Source: Stenogyne calaminthoides (Eukaryota; Streptophyta; Magnoliopsida; Lamiales; Lamiaceae). From it: 64,000 bases of DNA. The stretch's first letter is position 1; every line of letters starts with the position of its first letter. The notes beneath the pieces were generated by a model that ran no database searches, was not told the DNA's origin, and saw only the letters and a program-made list of their open reading frames with translations. The position numbers and the translations under genes are program-made. The stretch covers positions 23,578,622-23,642,621 of the forward strand of contig JBBCBC010000001.1 in NCBI GenBank assembly GCA_037126765.1, read 5' to 3'. This document shows, one piece after another, positions 35,074 to 45,180 of this stretch.

Positions 35074-35217
35074 GTGAACGTGCAAGGAACGGCAAGCGAA
35101 GATGGAAAAAGGCGGACGACGGAAGTGATGAGTGCTTGTTACTTGGATGAAGTAATTAATGAGTTTGAAGTGATGCAGAGTTCTCTTGCATTTCTCAATC
35201 CAAATGAGTTTTTCTGA
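35074..35217 (+). pseudogene. Tail of an unidentified host gene (last exon fragment)
   Basis: A frame of 47 codons and a stop encodes a soluble, acidic C-terminus with CYLDEVINEFEVMQSSLAF and the end FLNPNEFF. Upstream, before the two insertions, the host DNA reads ctaatag followed by GGGG. This looks like a branch point and splice acceptor, so the segment may be a last exon. Sire-C entered within the acceptor region and the MULE-like element inside the first codons of the exon, so the gene is almost certainly dead here. I do not recognise the family. The composition is more gene-like than its surroundings, but a chance frame cannot be excluded. Confidence 0.4.
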
Positions 35218-35247
35218 CAGAAATGCCCCTTGGAAAATACACGTATG

Positions 35248-35510
35248 TAGGGGTGGAGGAATTACCGAAAATATCAGTATACCGCATTTACCGTACAAAA
35301 AAAATATCGATTTTATCTAAATTTTCGTTAAGTTATGGTACCATATCGAAAATTTCGGTAAGGTAACGGTATGAAAATATAGAAAATTTCGGTATTCGGT
35401 ATATACCGAAATATCGGTACGACAACGGTATGCATTTTTCGGTATCGAAAATTTCGGAACGGTATACGGTATGACGAAAATTTTTCGGTATGCCGTACCT
35501 ATCCACCCTA
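35248..35510. mobile_element. hAT-like MITE
   Basis: This 263-bp element has inverted ends TAGGGGTGGA/TCCACCCTA and a perfect 8-bp TSD, CACGTATG (35240-35247 and 35511-35518), as in hAT elements. The interior is full of the words cggtat, accgaaa and aaatttcgg on both strands. A larger relative lies at 45600-46020. Confidence 0.88.
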
Positions 35511-35518
35511 CACGTATG

Positions 35519-35886
35519 CCACACATTTTATAATCTAGGATTTCTTTTTTGCCAAAAATTAAATATAATGGTTTATGTGCCTGAATTTGATAGTTTGTAT
35601 ATATTGGTGAAAAAAATAAGTTTAATGGTTTAGATGCAAAATTAGTGACAATTTGGTGGGTCTAGTGCAATTAGGCCCATTAATGACGAACCTACTGATG
35701 GGTGGAGACGGGGATAGGGACGGAACCATTCAAGCGCCAAGGAATTTTCAAATTCTTAAGTAATATATTTAATAATTGGTACCATTTCTAATATGTATTG
35801 TTGGTCTGGCGATGCAGTCTTTCTTTTCTAACTTTGAGGTCAAGGGTTCAACTATTATGAAGCCCATTTTTTTATTTGCACCAGTT
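35519..35886. other. Intergenic, no gene
   Basis: AT-rich DNA. The part 35565-35680 (tttatgtgcctgaatttga onwards) is similar to 50805-50920, on the corresponding side of DEFL-C, and so marks a far flank of the DEFL segmental duplication. Nothing else is recognised. Confidence 0.5.
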
Positions 35887-36550
35887 CCTGGGTGATCATT
35901 TTTACAATATTACCAATTGGATTTCCTAAACAAAATATTTTGAGTGATGTTTGTGTGCACTAATTGCACAAGGTGCAATTGAATTTAATTTTAATTTAGA
36001 TGAACCATGAACCCTAAATCTAAACCCTAAACCATGAACCTTAAACCCTAAACCATTAATTATTTGGGTCGGTGAACCATGAACCACTTGAGCCGGGTTC
36101 GGATCGGGTTGAGTCCGTACTGGGTAATTAACCATTTGGGTCGGGTGAACCATGAACCACTTGAGCCGGGTTCGGATCGGGTTGAGTCCGTACTGGGTAA
36201 TTAACCATTTGGGTCGAGTGAACCATGAACCACTTGAGCCGGGTTCGGATCGGGTTGAGTCCGGACCGAGTAAAAAAAAACTTTAAAAAAAGAGAGTCTA
36301 AACCCATTCGGGTCGGGCGAACCATGAACTTGTAGGGTCGAGTTTGGGTTGGGTACGGGTCGGGTAAAAAACTAGAAAAAAAATAAAAAAACTTGAAAAA
36401 AAAGCTGAAAAACAAATCCAATTGCACCAATTCTAAATTGGTGCACAGGAAAATTTGCCAAATATTTTATGTATATATTTTACATTTGCGTCCATCCCTG
36501 GGTGATCATTTTTACAATATTACCAATTGGATTTTCTAAAAAAAATATTT
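35887..36550. repeat. TIR-like segment between duplicated 55-bp flanks, with telomere-like and 73-bp repeats
   Basis: About 55 bp (ctgggtgatcatttttacaa onwards) occurs at 35887-35941 and again at 36496-36550. Between them lies a segment whose ends are inverted repeats: TGTGCACTAATTGCAC at about 35953 and a matching inverted GGTGCAATTG end at about 36417-36447. Inside are degenerate CCCTAAA words (36003-36056) and about three copies of a 73-bp GC-rich unit with ggttcggatcgggttgagtc (36063-36280). It may be a DNA element or a microhomology-mediated insertion; the class is not clear. Confidence 0.55.
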
Positions 36551-36565
36551 TATGTATATATTTGA

Positions 36566-36725
36566 CATTATTGTAAATTTAATCTATTCTTATAACAATT
36601 GGACCCCTGGATAAAATTTCATTATTGTAAATTTAATTTATTCTTATAATAATTGGACCCTGGATAAACTTTCATTATTGTAAACTTAATTTATTCTTAT
36701 AACAACTGGACCCCGATAAAATTTT
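36566..36725. repeat. Three tandem copies of a 53-54-bp unit
   Basis: The units start with cattattgtaaa at 36566, 36620 and 36673 and contain acaattggacccctggataaa or variants. They are AT-rich and non-coding. Confidence 0.75.
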
Positions 36726-37270
36726 TGCGTCCGTCTGGGGTGAGGCGGGTGATTCTACTTTTAAATCTCGATTAATTGAATCTCTTGGCCCGGGTATTAT
36801 TTCCGGCATTCCGTATAATTTTTTTTTTCTTTTAAAAAGTACCGAAAACAAACAGTGGTTGGGGAGGTTATAGTAGCCAAAGCCGTTGGAATTTGTATTT
36901 TATATGTTGAAAAGATCCGTTTTGAAATAATATCTTCTCATCTAAAAGTCCGAACTCGTAGAGAGGTGTGTAATTAATCCGTTTATTTAAATTTCCTAAC
37001 ACTCCCGGTCACTCGTGGGCTTAATAGGCTCTGATATCATGAAATAATTCCGTCTCATCTAAAAGCCCGAACTTATAGAGAGATGTAGAATTAATTTGTT
37101 TATTTAATTTTGCAAGTATCTTTGATTATTAATAGATCAGGGCGGCAGCATGTTTAACACATTCAAATCGGACGGGAAGTGGTGCTTTCAGTGGCAGACG
37201 AATGAATAACAACCATTCCTTTTGATACAGAAATCCAGTTGCTCAACCATCATACATAAAGTTATATTTA
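36726..37270. other. Intergenic with a degenerate direct repeat
   Basis: Two imperfect direct repeats (ctcatctaaaagtccgaact at about 36938 and a variant at about 37048) surround text like an old LTR remnant. From 37130 to 37270 nothing is recognised. Confidence 0.4.
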
Positions 37271-37326
37271 TGTTTGTAGCTAAAAAAATAACAAAAGACA
37301 TGGTAAAATATTTTTATTAAGTTTAA

Positions 37327-37332
37327 TTTATT
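37327..37332 (-). terminator. Likely poly(A) signal of DEFL-A
   Basis: AATAAA on the minus strand, 43 bases after the stop codon of DEFL-A. The same motif is at the same distance in DEFL-C. Confidence 0.55.
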
Positions 37333-37375
37333 GCAACAGGAAAATGATTAAGCTTAATACATTAAATATTAATGA

Positions 37376-37695
37376 TCAACAATTATAAACGCAAAGACAT
37401 TCATAATCTGTTCCCGCTACGTTAGCTTGGCAACGTCCATTGCCATTGTAACTCTGTAGACACGAGGCCCTGCAACTTGAGAGGTTGCACCCAGACGGCT
37501 GCAAAACTACGGTACATCTACCATTATCCTCCGCCGCGTTAACACCATCAACGGCTAATGCAACTGCATCACAATCAAACTCCATTTCACATTAATTATT
37601 TAATTAATGGTTTAATTAGAATAAAAATGATAACAAAATTATTGTAAACACAAACCTGATAGAACAAGAAAAAGAACCCAAACGAGCTTGGCCAT
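37376..37695 (-). CDS. DEFL-A: defensin-like cysteine-rich secreted peptide, two exons
   Basis: Exon 1 is 37695-37656 and exon 2 is 37563-37376, with a 92-bp GT-AG intron. The product has 75 residues. Exon 1 encodes a hydrophobic secretion signal starting MAKLVWVLFLVLS. Exon 2 encodes the rest of the signal and a short mature peptide with eight cysteines spaced C-x8-C-x4-C-x3-C-x9-C-x10-C-x-C-x3-C. The CxxxC and CxC pair is the cysteine-stabilised alpha-beta signature of plant defensin-like proteins. Splitting signal and mature parts between exons is usual in this family. A TATA-like CTATATAAATG lies at 37777-37767, about 75 bases before the ATG. Such peptides act outside the cell in defence or in reproductive signalling; which applies here is unknown. 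It is nearly identical to DEFL-C. Confidence 0.85.
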
Positions 37696-37699
37696 CGAT

Positions 37700-38130
37700 C
37701 TCACAATATTATAATTCTTAATTAATTTGTTTGTAGGAATATATTTTTGCATGTAAGTTGAAGAGGCATTTATATAGATGATGTGAAGGCTGGTTTAAAT
37801 CATGTACTGAAAAATTAATATTTGTGTTTGAACCGAAGGATTAGATGAGATATCTATTGAAATGTCATAAATACCTTCCAGATGGGAAATGTACGAGGAT
37901 TAAATTATAATATTGTATTTGGGAAAGAATATGCTCCACCTTTCACATGGGATAGGCTTGCCCTTAATATAGGGATAAAACACATTTTTATACCCGGGCT
38001 GAAATTAATGTATCTTGGGCCCTCATCCAACGTTCCAAACAACCGATTGCTTGGGATTAGACTGCTAATCCCGACCTCTCCCTGTCTATCTGGAGAACCA
38101 AACGGTGCCTTAAAGTAAGTATTTGGTAAA
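37700..38130 (-). promoter_or_regulatory. Upstream region shared by the DEFL copies
   Basis: The upstream DNA of DEFL-A resembles that of DEFL-C (51434-51860, same orientation). In inverted orientation it also resembles that of DEFL-B (about 38985-39470). Shared landmarks are the TATA-like box, ctgaaaaattaatatttgtg, atattgtatttggg and the far end ccctcatcca, cgattgcttgggattag. The far end, with gtttggttc-like text, may be an old MITE that was copied along with the gene. It is a plausible promoter, not proved. Confidence 0.5.
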
Positions 38131-38984
38131 GTTGTTTATAGTGAAATCTATAACATTGCACTTATAAACTGATACCTGTAACATTTAATGTTATGGTATT
38201 AATTTATAAATGTAATCGTATCAGAAGATAAATGAAGAATTCACACGCACATATATCACAATGATCTCAATAAATCTTTCAATAAATAATGTGATATTAA
38301 TTTATAAGTGTAATAATATTAATTTCATACTACATGTATGAACAAATTTCACTTTATCGTATTAATGAAATTTTGTGTATCATGTTGTGTATAAATGTAG
38401 TTATGAATATATGAATTATAATCAATTTATTCTCTCCGAGTTAATTAATTATAATTAATGTTTTGATTATTCATTTTATTTAAAAATTATATGACGTTTT
38501 ACACTTCAGTTTAAATAATTATTATGTAATTACCCTTAGAAGTTATTAAAAAATAATTAGATACCATAAATATTTATTAAGGATATAGTAGGATGACATA
38601 TAATTTAATGAAGCCGAGGAAGTATATATATTGGTACTCATACCAAGTTATGATCACTTGCCCTAAATCAAAATGGCAAAATGGCAAAATGTAATAAATG
38701 AAAATTACATAAATTTTCAAAAGATTAGTGCATAAAAATGACATTTTAACAACTTGATCATATTGTGTTAAATGCGCAATAATCCATAAAATGAATAATC
38801 AAATTTTTTTTTAATGCGTATCATCATTGATTCTTGTATCTCTTGTGAAACTTGCTCATAGCATTTAATGTAATGATATTAATTTATAAGTGTAATTGTA
38901 TCAGATAATACATGTGTATAAATGTTATGGTATAAATTTAGTACTATAAATAAATTTTACCGTAGACTTACTCTAAGACCTCAT
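38131..38984. other. Intergenic between head-to-head DEFL-A and DEFL-B
   Basis: AT-rich and non-coding. It contains copies of a dispersed repeat (ttaatttataagtgtaat with gttatggtatt), also seen near 51880-52040 and 58540-58700. The stretch of about 38420-38800 matches 52065-52395 as an inverted copy, with indels. Confidence 0.55.
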
Positions 38985-39735
38985 TTGGTTTGCAGGATAG
39001 GCCAGAATAGGTCGGGATTAGTGTAATATCAAGTAATCGATTGTTTGGTTCGCTGGATGAGGGTTCAAGATACATTTTCAACCAAGGTACAAAAATATGT
39101 TTAATCTATGTATTGATGGACAATCCTATTAATTCCATGTGGATCGAAAGTGGAACATAATCTGTCTCAAATACAATATTACAATGTTATTCCTGTATTT
39201 GAACTTGAAATGACCAAACCTATCACATCTGGAAGATATTTATAACATTTTATCCCATCTAATATATCAGTTCAAACACAAATATTAATTTTTCAATACA
39301 AGATTCAAACAGTCAAGTCCAACCAATTCAATCGTATCCAATTATATCATAACTAATCAATCCAATCATGTGAAACAAACAGAGTCTTAATGATTTAACT
39401 ATATAAGTTCCTCTTCAAATCGCGGACAAAGATATATTTCTATAAACAAATCAAGAATTATAATATTGTGAGGTCAATGGCCAAGCTCGTTTGGGTTCTT
39501 TTTCTTGTTCTATCAGGTTTAATTATGTTTACAATTTTCTTGTCATATTTTTTCTCCAAAACCATTAATTAAATGTGTATGAATTAATTAACGTGAGATG
39601 GCTTTTGATTGTGTTGCAGTTGCATTAGCAGTTGATCATGTTGTTGAAGCAGGTAGTGTACGTAGATGCAGTGTAACACTGCAGACTTCTGGGTGTGACC
39701 TTGCAACTTGCTCCGCCACGTGCCTAAAAACTTAC

Positions 39736-39971
39736 TGTGATGATAATTAGAATATCACCGTTAATGAGGTGATTGGAAGAATTCCACTATAAATAAGGAT
39801 ACAATTGATGACCAATAATGACCAAGATCTAATCTATTAATTACATATTAATGACCAATAATGACCAAGATCTAATCTATTAATTACATATTAATGACCA
39901 ATAATGACCAAGATCTAATCTATTAATTACATATTAATTATCCTTAATATACAAATCAATTATCCTTAATA
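39736..39971 (-). repeat. Copia-G 3' LTR with internal 43-bp triplication
   Basis: This 236-bp LTR contains three tandem copies of a 43-bp unit (taatgaccaataatgaccaa onwards) at about 39805-39940. The other LTR has one. Two extra units (86 bp) account exactly for the length difference of 236 against 150. Confidence 0.9.
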
Positions 39972-39977
39972 CCCCCC

Positions 39978-41076
39978 GCAAGCGTTGCGTGGGGTGAAGA
40001 CAAACGTGAAGCTTGGATCGAAGAAGCTCAAAAGCAGGTCGAGACAGACTCTTGGTGAAAATATATGCAAGCTGAAGATGAGATGGAACAAAACGTGTGG
40101 AAATCTTCCCAGAGGATACTAGTTCACGAACAAAGTGGTAGTCCAGATCAATGTGTTTTGCTCGTTTGTGAGCAACTGGATTCTGACTGATAAAAATAGC
40201 ACTCTTGTTGTCACACAAGAGTTCAGGACGATTGGAGATTTTGACTCGGAGCTCATCGAGAAGATTGGTGAGCCAAACAATTTCCGCCGCTGCATTGGCC
40301 ATAGCACGGTATTCAGATTCACAACTCGAGCGAGCCACTGTAGGTTGTTTCTTTGCACTCCAAGAGATGAGATTTCCGCCAAGAAAAATTGAGTAACCGT
40401 ACGTGGATCGTCTGGTTTCAATGCAACGGGCCCAATCAGCATCAGAGTACCCAATGACAGCAGACTCTGGATGCCGAGTAAAGGATAAGCCAAAGTGGAC
40501 TGTACCCTTCACATAACGTAAAATCCGCTTAACAGCATTAAAATGATCATCTGTCGGTGAGTGAAGAAATTGACTAACAACATTCACAGCATACGATAAA
40601 TCCGAGCGGGTAATAGTCAAGTACTGAAGGGCCCCGACTAAAGAGCGGTATAAAGTGGGATCGTGGAACGGTGGGCCATCACTTACCAAAACCTCTCCAA
40701 TGAAAGAGGGGGTGGAGACGGTTTGGAATCCAATAGTTTTGCCCGCTCCAAAATGTCGAGAAGATATTTGGCACGACCAACAAAAAAAGACCATCCCCCG
40801 GTGTCACGAGACCTCAAGACCAAGGAAATAGTTAAGACGCCCCAAATCCTTAATAGCAAATTCCTTATGCGTGCGTGCAATGAATGTCTTGAGCATGTCA
40901 CCATCATTTCCTGTGATAATTATATCATCTACGTATAAGAGTAGATAGAGAATAGAAGTACCTCGAACGAGATATAACAAAGATGAGTCAGATCGACTCT
41001 GGCCAAATCCCAAGCTGAAGAGATATGTACTAAATCGTTGAAACCAAGCAAGAGGGGCTTGTTTCAGACCATACAA
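39978..41076 (-). pseudogene. Copia-G pol: RT C-terminal half and RNase H
   Basis: One frame (41076-40804) has MYGLKQAPLAWFQRFSTYL, the catalytic LLLYVDDIIITGND and FAIKDLGRLNYFLGLEVS. A frame change follows, and the next piece (40794 to about 39978) has YRSLVGALQYLTITRSDLSY, GYSDADWARCIETRRSTYG, SSCESEYRAMANAAAEIVWL, LLCDNKSAIFI and HIDLDYHFVRELV. These are the RT tail and RNase H motifs of copia. The frame reads on through the polypurine tract into the LTR. It has one or more frameshifts near 40800. Confidence 0.88.
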
Positions 41077-42620
41077 CGCCTTCTTTAGACGACAAACATG
41101 ATCGAAAAGCGTGGATCAACAAATCCGGAGAGGTTGAGCCATGAAAACCCTGTTTGTCAAGAAATCCATTGAGAAATGCATTCTTGACATCTAACTGATG
41201 CAACGACCACTGAGATTGCACAAAGAAGAGCAAGAATAACTCGAACAGTAGCAGACTTGACGATTGGGCTGAATGTATGATGAAAATCAGCCCCGGGAAC
41301 CTGAGTGAACCCCTGTGCCACGAGGCGAGCTTTATGACGCTCAATAGTACCATCGGAATGAAACTTGGTCCGAAAAACCCACTTCAACCAACAATATTAA
41401 GACGTGAAGGACAAGGTACAAGATCCCATGTATTATTTTGACGTGAGAGCATCGATCTCTTCTGCATAGCGAACATAACCATTCTGGAGATTTGGCGTGG
41501 TTTGAAACCTCTAGGTTGAGCTAGCAATCGAGAGGATATAACAAGGGTCTGAAAAAGATCAACCGTAACGAGGGCTTGAACACCCCAAAGACGGGTACGC
41601 ATCACCATAGGATGGATGGGCCCCGCGACCGACCCAGTGGATCGGGGACCGCAACAGAGCGGGTTCTGGGGCGGATCGGCTAGTGGTGCCAACGGTGGGT
41701 TAAATTTGGGTTAAGGCGGCGATCTTGAGGTGCCGTGATCTGAAAATGGGGTTGTTCTCATCGTCCCAAAGGAATGATGTGAGGACGAGAAACAAAGGCG
41801 ATGACACGGGGCGGATGGATGGCGGCAGAGGCATGGGCACGATGATAGTACCATCCAAAAAACTTGAGAAATCCAAATTGGACATCGGTGTTGCGGATTT
41901 AGTTCTCGAGAGAAAGGAAAACATAGTTCATCAAATTGAGCATGCCTAGATAAAAAGACCCGAGAAGTAGCTGGATCGAGGCAACGTAATCCCTTATGTG
42001 TGCTATTGTACCCAAGAAAGATGCAAGGCCGACTTTTGGGTGCCAACTTGTGTTCAAAGATAGTCCCTCAAAAAATGGATAAACTCGACAACCTAACAGT
42101 TTAAAATTGGCATAGTTTGGAATTGATCCGAAAAAAAGCTCAAAGGGAGACTTGTTAGACAAAGATGATGAGGGCGGGCGATTAATAACATAAATGCGAA
42201 GGGCAAAAGCATCAAACCACAACGATACGAGGAGCATGTGAATGAAATAACATAGAAAGACCTGCTTTTTTAAATATGTCTATGCTTTGCGTTACGCCGC
42301 CCATTCTGGCGAGGAGTGTATGGACACGAGACGAAGAAGAATGCCATGTAGTGACATAAATTCACGGACTCTAGAATTCACAAATTACGTGCCACCATCA
42401 CTTTGGAAAACCTTGATTTTTTCCGGAAAACCGAAAAGCGCATAAAAGCATGAAATTTCACCAAAATATCATAAAATTCAGACTTAAAGACGAAGGGATA
42501 AATCCAAGAGAAACGAGAATGATCATCCACAAAAGCGACATAATATTTAAACCCATCGACGAAATAATCGGGCCGGGCCCCACAGATCACAATGGACTAA
42601 GTCAATCTTTGCATCGACGT
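41030..42620 (-). pseudogene. Copia-G pol: integrase and RT N-terminal half
   Basis: Short pieces in different frames carry integrase text: FVDGFKYYVAFVDDHSRFSW at 42590-42378; INRPPSSSLSNKSPFELFFG at 42237-41899; KSRPCIFLGYNSTHKGLRCLD at 42046-41711. RT text follows: MKWVFRTKFHSDGTIERHKA and LVAQGFTQVPGADFHHTFSP at 41387-41157, then LDVKNAFLNGFLDKQ at about 41200. At least four frame changes are needed, so the polyprotein is dead. Bases 42620-43280 also hold decayed protease and gag-pre-integrase text. Confidence 0.82.
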
Positions 42621-43285
42621 TTTCATTCAACAAAAAGGTACACGTTTGCTCTTAGCCAACTGACAAGAGGAACAAAGTGTAGGAGTAGGTAATAGAGAAG
42701 TAATAGATAATTGGCCTATCTTTTGCAATAAAGAAATAATAGTAAATCGGGACATGCCCCAAAACGAAGATGCCATAAATCAAAACCGCCTTCAAGTCTT
42801 TATTCCTAATTGTTGCAACTAAAATACGGACACCCCGATCAAGCAAATATAAACCTTTATCAACCCTTTCCTGAGCCATAATTTTCTTTGTCACCCTTGC
42901 TTACGAATGGCAAAGAACTTATCGAGAACAACAACGTCAACAGGTAATCAAGCAATCAACTTAGAAATAGACAATAAGTTCTTAGTAATATGTGGCACAA
43001 CCAATACATCCAACAATTTAACATCCCCAGATAATTTAGAAGTGCCAATATGCGAAATATTTAAAGCAGAACCATTACCAACAATAATGAACCGTTACGA
43101 TGTAAGGCCCGAAGGATTCAAGAGCAGATGTCTGATTCGTCATATGCGCAGAAGCACCAGATTCCAAATACCAATCAGGAGTGGAATTAGAAATCTGACA
43201 TGAGTGATTAAAGGCCTGAGCAAGATTGGCAGAAGAAGCAGCATTCCGAGCATCAATAAATTGAGGGCATTTATTCGCATAATGT

Positions 43286-44293
43286 TCACCATTTGATATA
43301 TCGACAACGAGGAGTATAGGTACGACGACCCCCGTTTCCACCCTGATTACCCTGTTTGCTACCCGAATTACCACGAAACCCTGTAGACTGCAGACGATTG
43401 TTAGAATGATGAAAATTTCGGCCTCTGTTGTTGAACCCCTGATTGCCCGAAGAGAAACCAGAGTCGCCCTTAGGCTGACCTTGTCCACCTGAGGAACGGC
43501 CACCACCTGCACGACCATTACCCGGGTTTGAAGCCGTGAACGCCGCCGAAGATGGAGAACCACCTTCCATAGCACGCAACATCATCTCAAACTGATGAGC
43601 TTGATGAAGCAAGGTACGAAACACAGACAATGTGGTTAGCGCCATTCGAGTGTCAGCAAACGAGGCAAATTGAATGCCTAACCCTCGTAAGAACCAATGA
43701 CTTTTATCAGTTTCATCAATAGGGCGACCAATTGCCGAAAGTTGATCACACAAGTTCTTAAATTTCCGGCCATAGTCATCCACCGAGAGATCACCCTTCC
43801 GAAGAGAAAGCAACTCCTCACGTAGCTGATGGGTGTGAGAAGCGGATGAGTCGGAGAACGCCGCCAGCAGCGTCGACCAAGCCGAATGAGAGGTTTGACA
43901 ATCCAGAACCTCCGATGCCGCATCCGGAGTGAGCGACGTGAAGACGACGCTGAGTAATTTCTTGTCTTTCATACGCCACGCAAGAAACGCCGGATTTGGT
44001 TGATGGGCGCCATCAATCGTGATTGTAGGGGATGGGGCCACGACTGATCCATCAAGAAATCCCATTAGGTCGAAGCACTCGGTCATATGAATGACTTGAC
44101 GATACCACATCAAGTAAGTAGAGGGTTCAAGTTTGATCGGTACCATTGAGAGCATGGTATTGACAGGGAGCGGATCGGTGGTGGAAGAGGATGATGTCGC
44201 CATTGAAAAACCTGAAGCGTAGGGTTGCGAGACAATGATACTGGAGGGGACCTGTCCAGAAATCAGTCGAGGAGTTGGAGGGGACCAGTCCAA
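43286..44293 (-). CDS. gag: Copia-G gag, truncated at the zinc knuckle
   Basis: This 335-residue frame has the UBN2_3-type gag text: KLEPSTYLMWYRQVIHMTEC, PAFLAWRMKDKKLLSVVFTS, LREELLSLRKGDLSVDDYG and LCDQLSAIGRPI. A glycine-rich and arginine-rich region follows. It stops at CRYIKW, while the second half of a zinc knuckle (GEHYANKCPQF) continues in another frame near 43260-43290, so a frameshift removes the nucleic-acid-binding finger. The protein would form the particle but might package RNA poorly. The start ATG is about 70 bases inside the primer-binding site. Confidence 0.85.
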   Translation of the reverse strand: MDWSPPTPRLISGQVPSSIIVSQPYASGFSMATSSSSTTDPLPVNTMLSMVPIKLEPSTYLMWYRQVIHMTECFDLMGFLDGSVVAPSPTITIDGAHQPNPAFLAWRMKDKKLLSVVFTSLTPDAASEVLDCQTSHSAWSTLLAAFSDSSASHTHQLREELLSLRKGDLSVDDYGRKFKNLCDQLSAIGRPIDETDKSHWFLRGLGIQFASFADTRMALTTLSVFRTLLHQAHQFEMMLRAMEGGSPSSAAFTASNPGNGRAGGGRSSGGQGQPKGDSGFSSGNQGFNNRGRNFHHSNNRLQSTGFRGNSGSKQGNQGGNGGRRTYTPRCRYIKW

Positions 44294-44374
44294 CGAAGAG
44301 AGCCGGCGAGCGGAAGAGATGATCGGCGGCAGCAGAAAAGTAGGGTTAGGATCGTGTTTAGGATCGTGATACCA

Positions 44375-44524
44375 TGTGATGATAATTAGAATATCACCGT
44401 TAATGAGGTGATTGGAAGAATTCCACTATAAATAAGGATACAATTAATGACCAATAATGACCAAGATCTAATCTATTAATTACATATTAATTATCCTTAA
44501 TATACAAATCAATTATCCTTAATA
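44375..44524 (-). repeat. Copia-G 5' LTR
   Basis: This 150-bp LTR has one copy of the 43-bp unit. Apart from one base (attaatg here, attgatg in the other) it is identical to the rest of the 3' LTR. The TSD CTTAC follows at 44525-44529. Confidence 0.9.
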
Positions 44525-44813
44525 CTTACAATGGAAATGCAGTTTGCACTGGGGTAGGGGGAGCAGCTAATCAATGTGTTTGCGTTTATAATTGTTGATG
44601 ATTGATTAATGCATTAAGCTTAATCATTTTTCTTATTGTAATAAATTAAAGTCATCAATCAAATGTATTGAGTCTTTTGTAGTTTTTTAGCTACAAATAA
44701 AAGAAGGATGCATCACTGAAATATGACTCTATAAATGATTATTAATTATCAAGTTGGATTGTGGATGTTCTTTTAGATGGGAATGCATGCTTATATCTGA
44801 TCTGGAATTTGTG

Positions 44814-45180
44814 GGGAAAAATGTTTTTCTAGGACAATAACTTTAGGGGTTGTGTTTTAAGGGCAATAATTCTACGAACTTAGAAATGTAGGACTATATG
44901 TTTTAAAATATGTAAATATAGGACAATATGTTTTAAAATCTGTAAATGTAGGACAATTGAGCTCAAATAAACCCAAATTGGGCTGACATATCATGTGAGA
45001 TTCGGTCTCAATTGTCCTATATTTACAGATTTTAAAACATATTGTCCTATATTTATAAAATTTAAAACATATTGTTCTATATTTATAAGTTTTAAAATAT
45101 ATTGTCCTACATTTTCAAGCCCGTAAAATTATTATCCTTAAAACACAACCCCTAATTAATGTCCTAAAAAACTCTATTCC
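44814..45180. mobile_element. Foldback DNA element (MULE-like)
   Basis: About 367 bp made largely of two long inverted repeats. One arm carries aggacaataa, aggggttgtgttttaagg and repeated ggacaatatgttttaaaat; the other is its complement. Possible 11-bp TSDs are TGGAATTTGTG (44803-44813) and TGGAGTTTGTG (45181-45191), with one mismatch. It is non-coding. Confidence 0.7.

Larger units (their letters stand above)
39736..44524 (-). mobile_element. Copia-G: Ty1/copia element inserted in DEFL-B
   Basis: This 4.8-kb minus-strand element has short LTRs (39736-39971 and 44375-44524) and a perfect 5-bp TSD, CTTAC. The order from the right is 5' LTR, primer-binding site (44374-44361, TGGTATCACGATCC), gag, integrase, RT, RNase H, polypurine tract (ggggggt side at 39972-39977) and 3' LTR. 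The LTR ends are TA...CA in element orientation rather than the usual TG...CA. The LTRs differ by one base and by an 86-bp tandem-repeat expansion. Pol has several frameshifts. The small LTRs and UBN2_3-type gag separate it from the sireviruses in this window. Confidence 0.92.
39477..44598 (+). pseudogene. DEFL-B: defensin-like gene split by Copia-G
   Basis: Exon 1 is 39477-39516, with the same signal-peptide start as DEFL-A. A 103-bp GT-AG intron follows. Exon 2 begins at 39620 and is cut at 39735; it resumes at 44530 and ends with a stop at 44596-44598. The insertion is Copia-G (39736-44524) with the TSD CTTAC (39731-39735 and 44525-44529). Counting the TSD once, the coding length is 225 bases, against 228 in DEFL-A. 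The frame is kept, and all eight cysteines are present (five before and three after the cut follow the family spacing closely). No other lesion is visible, so the insertion alone explains the loss. A TATA-like ctatataag lies at 39400-39408 and an AATAAA at 44640-44645. Confidence 0.85.

Noticed and set aside
35317..35526. Minus-strand frames in the hAT-like MITE.
   Set aside because: The element is a short non-coding MITE; the frames come from its repeated ccgaaat/tataccg words.
36003..36056. Telomeric repeat.
   Set aside because: Only a few degenerate CCCTAAA words inside a repeat segment; an interstitial remnant at most.
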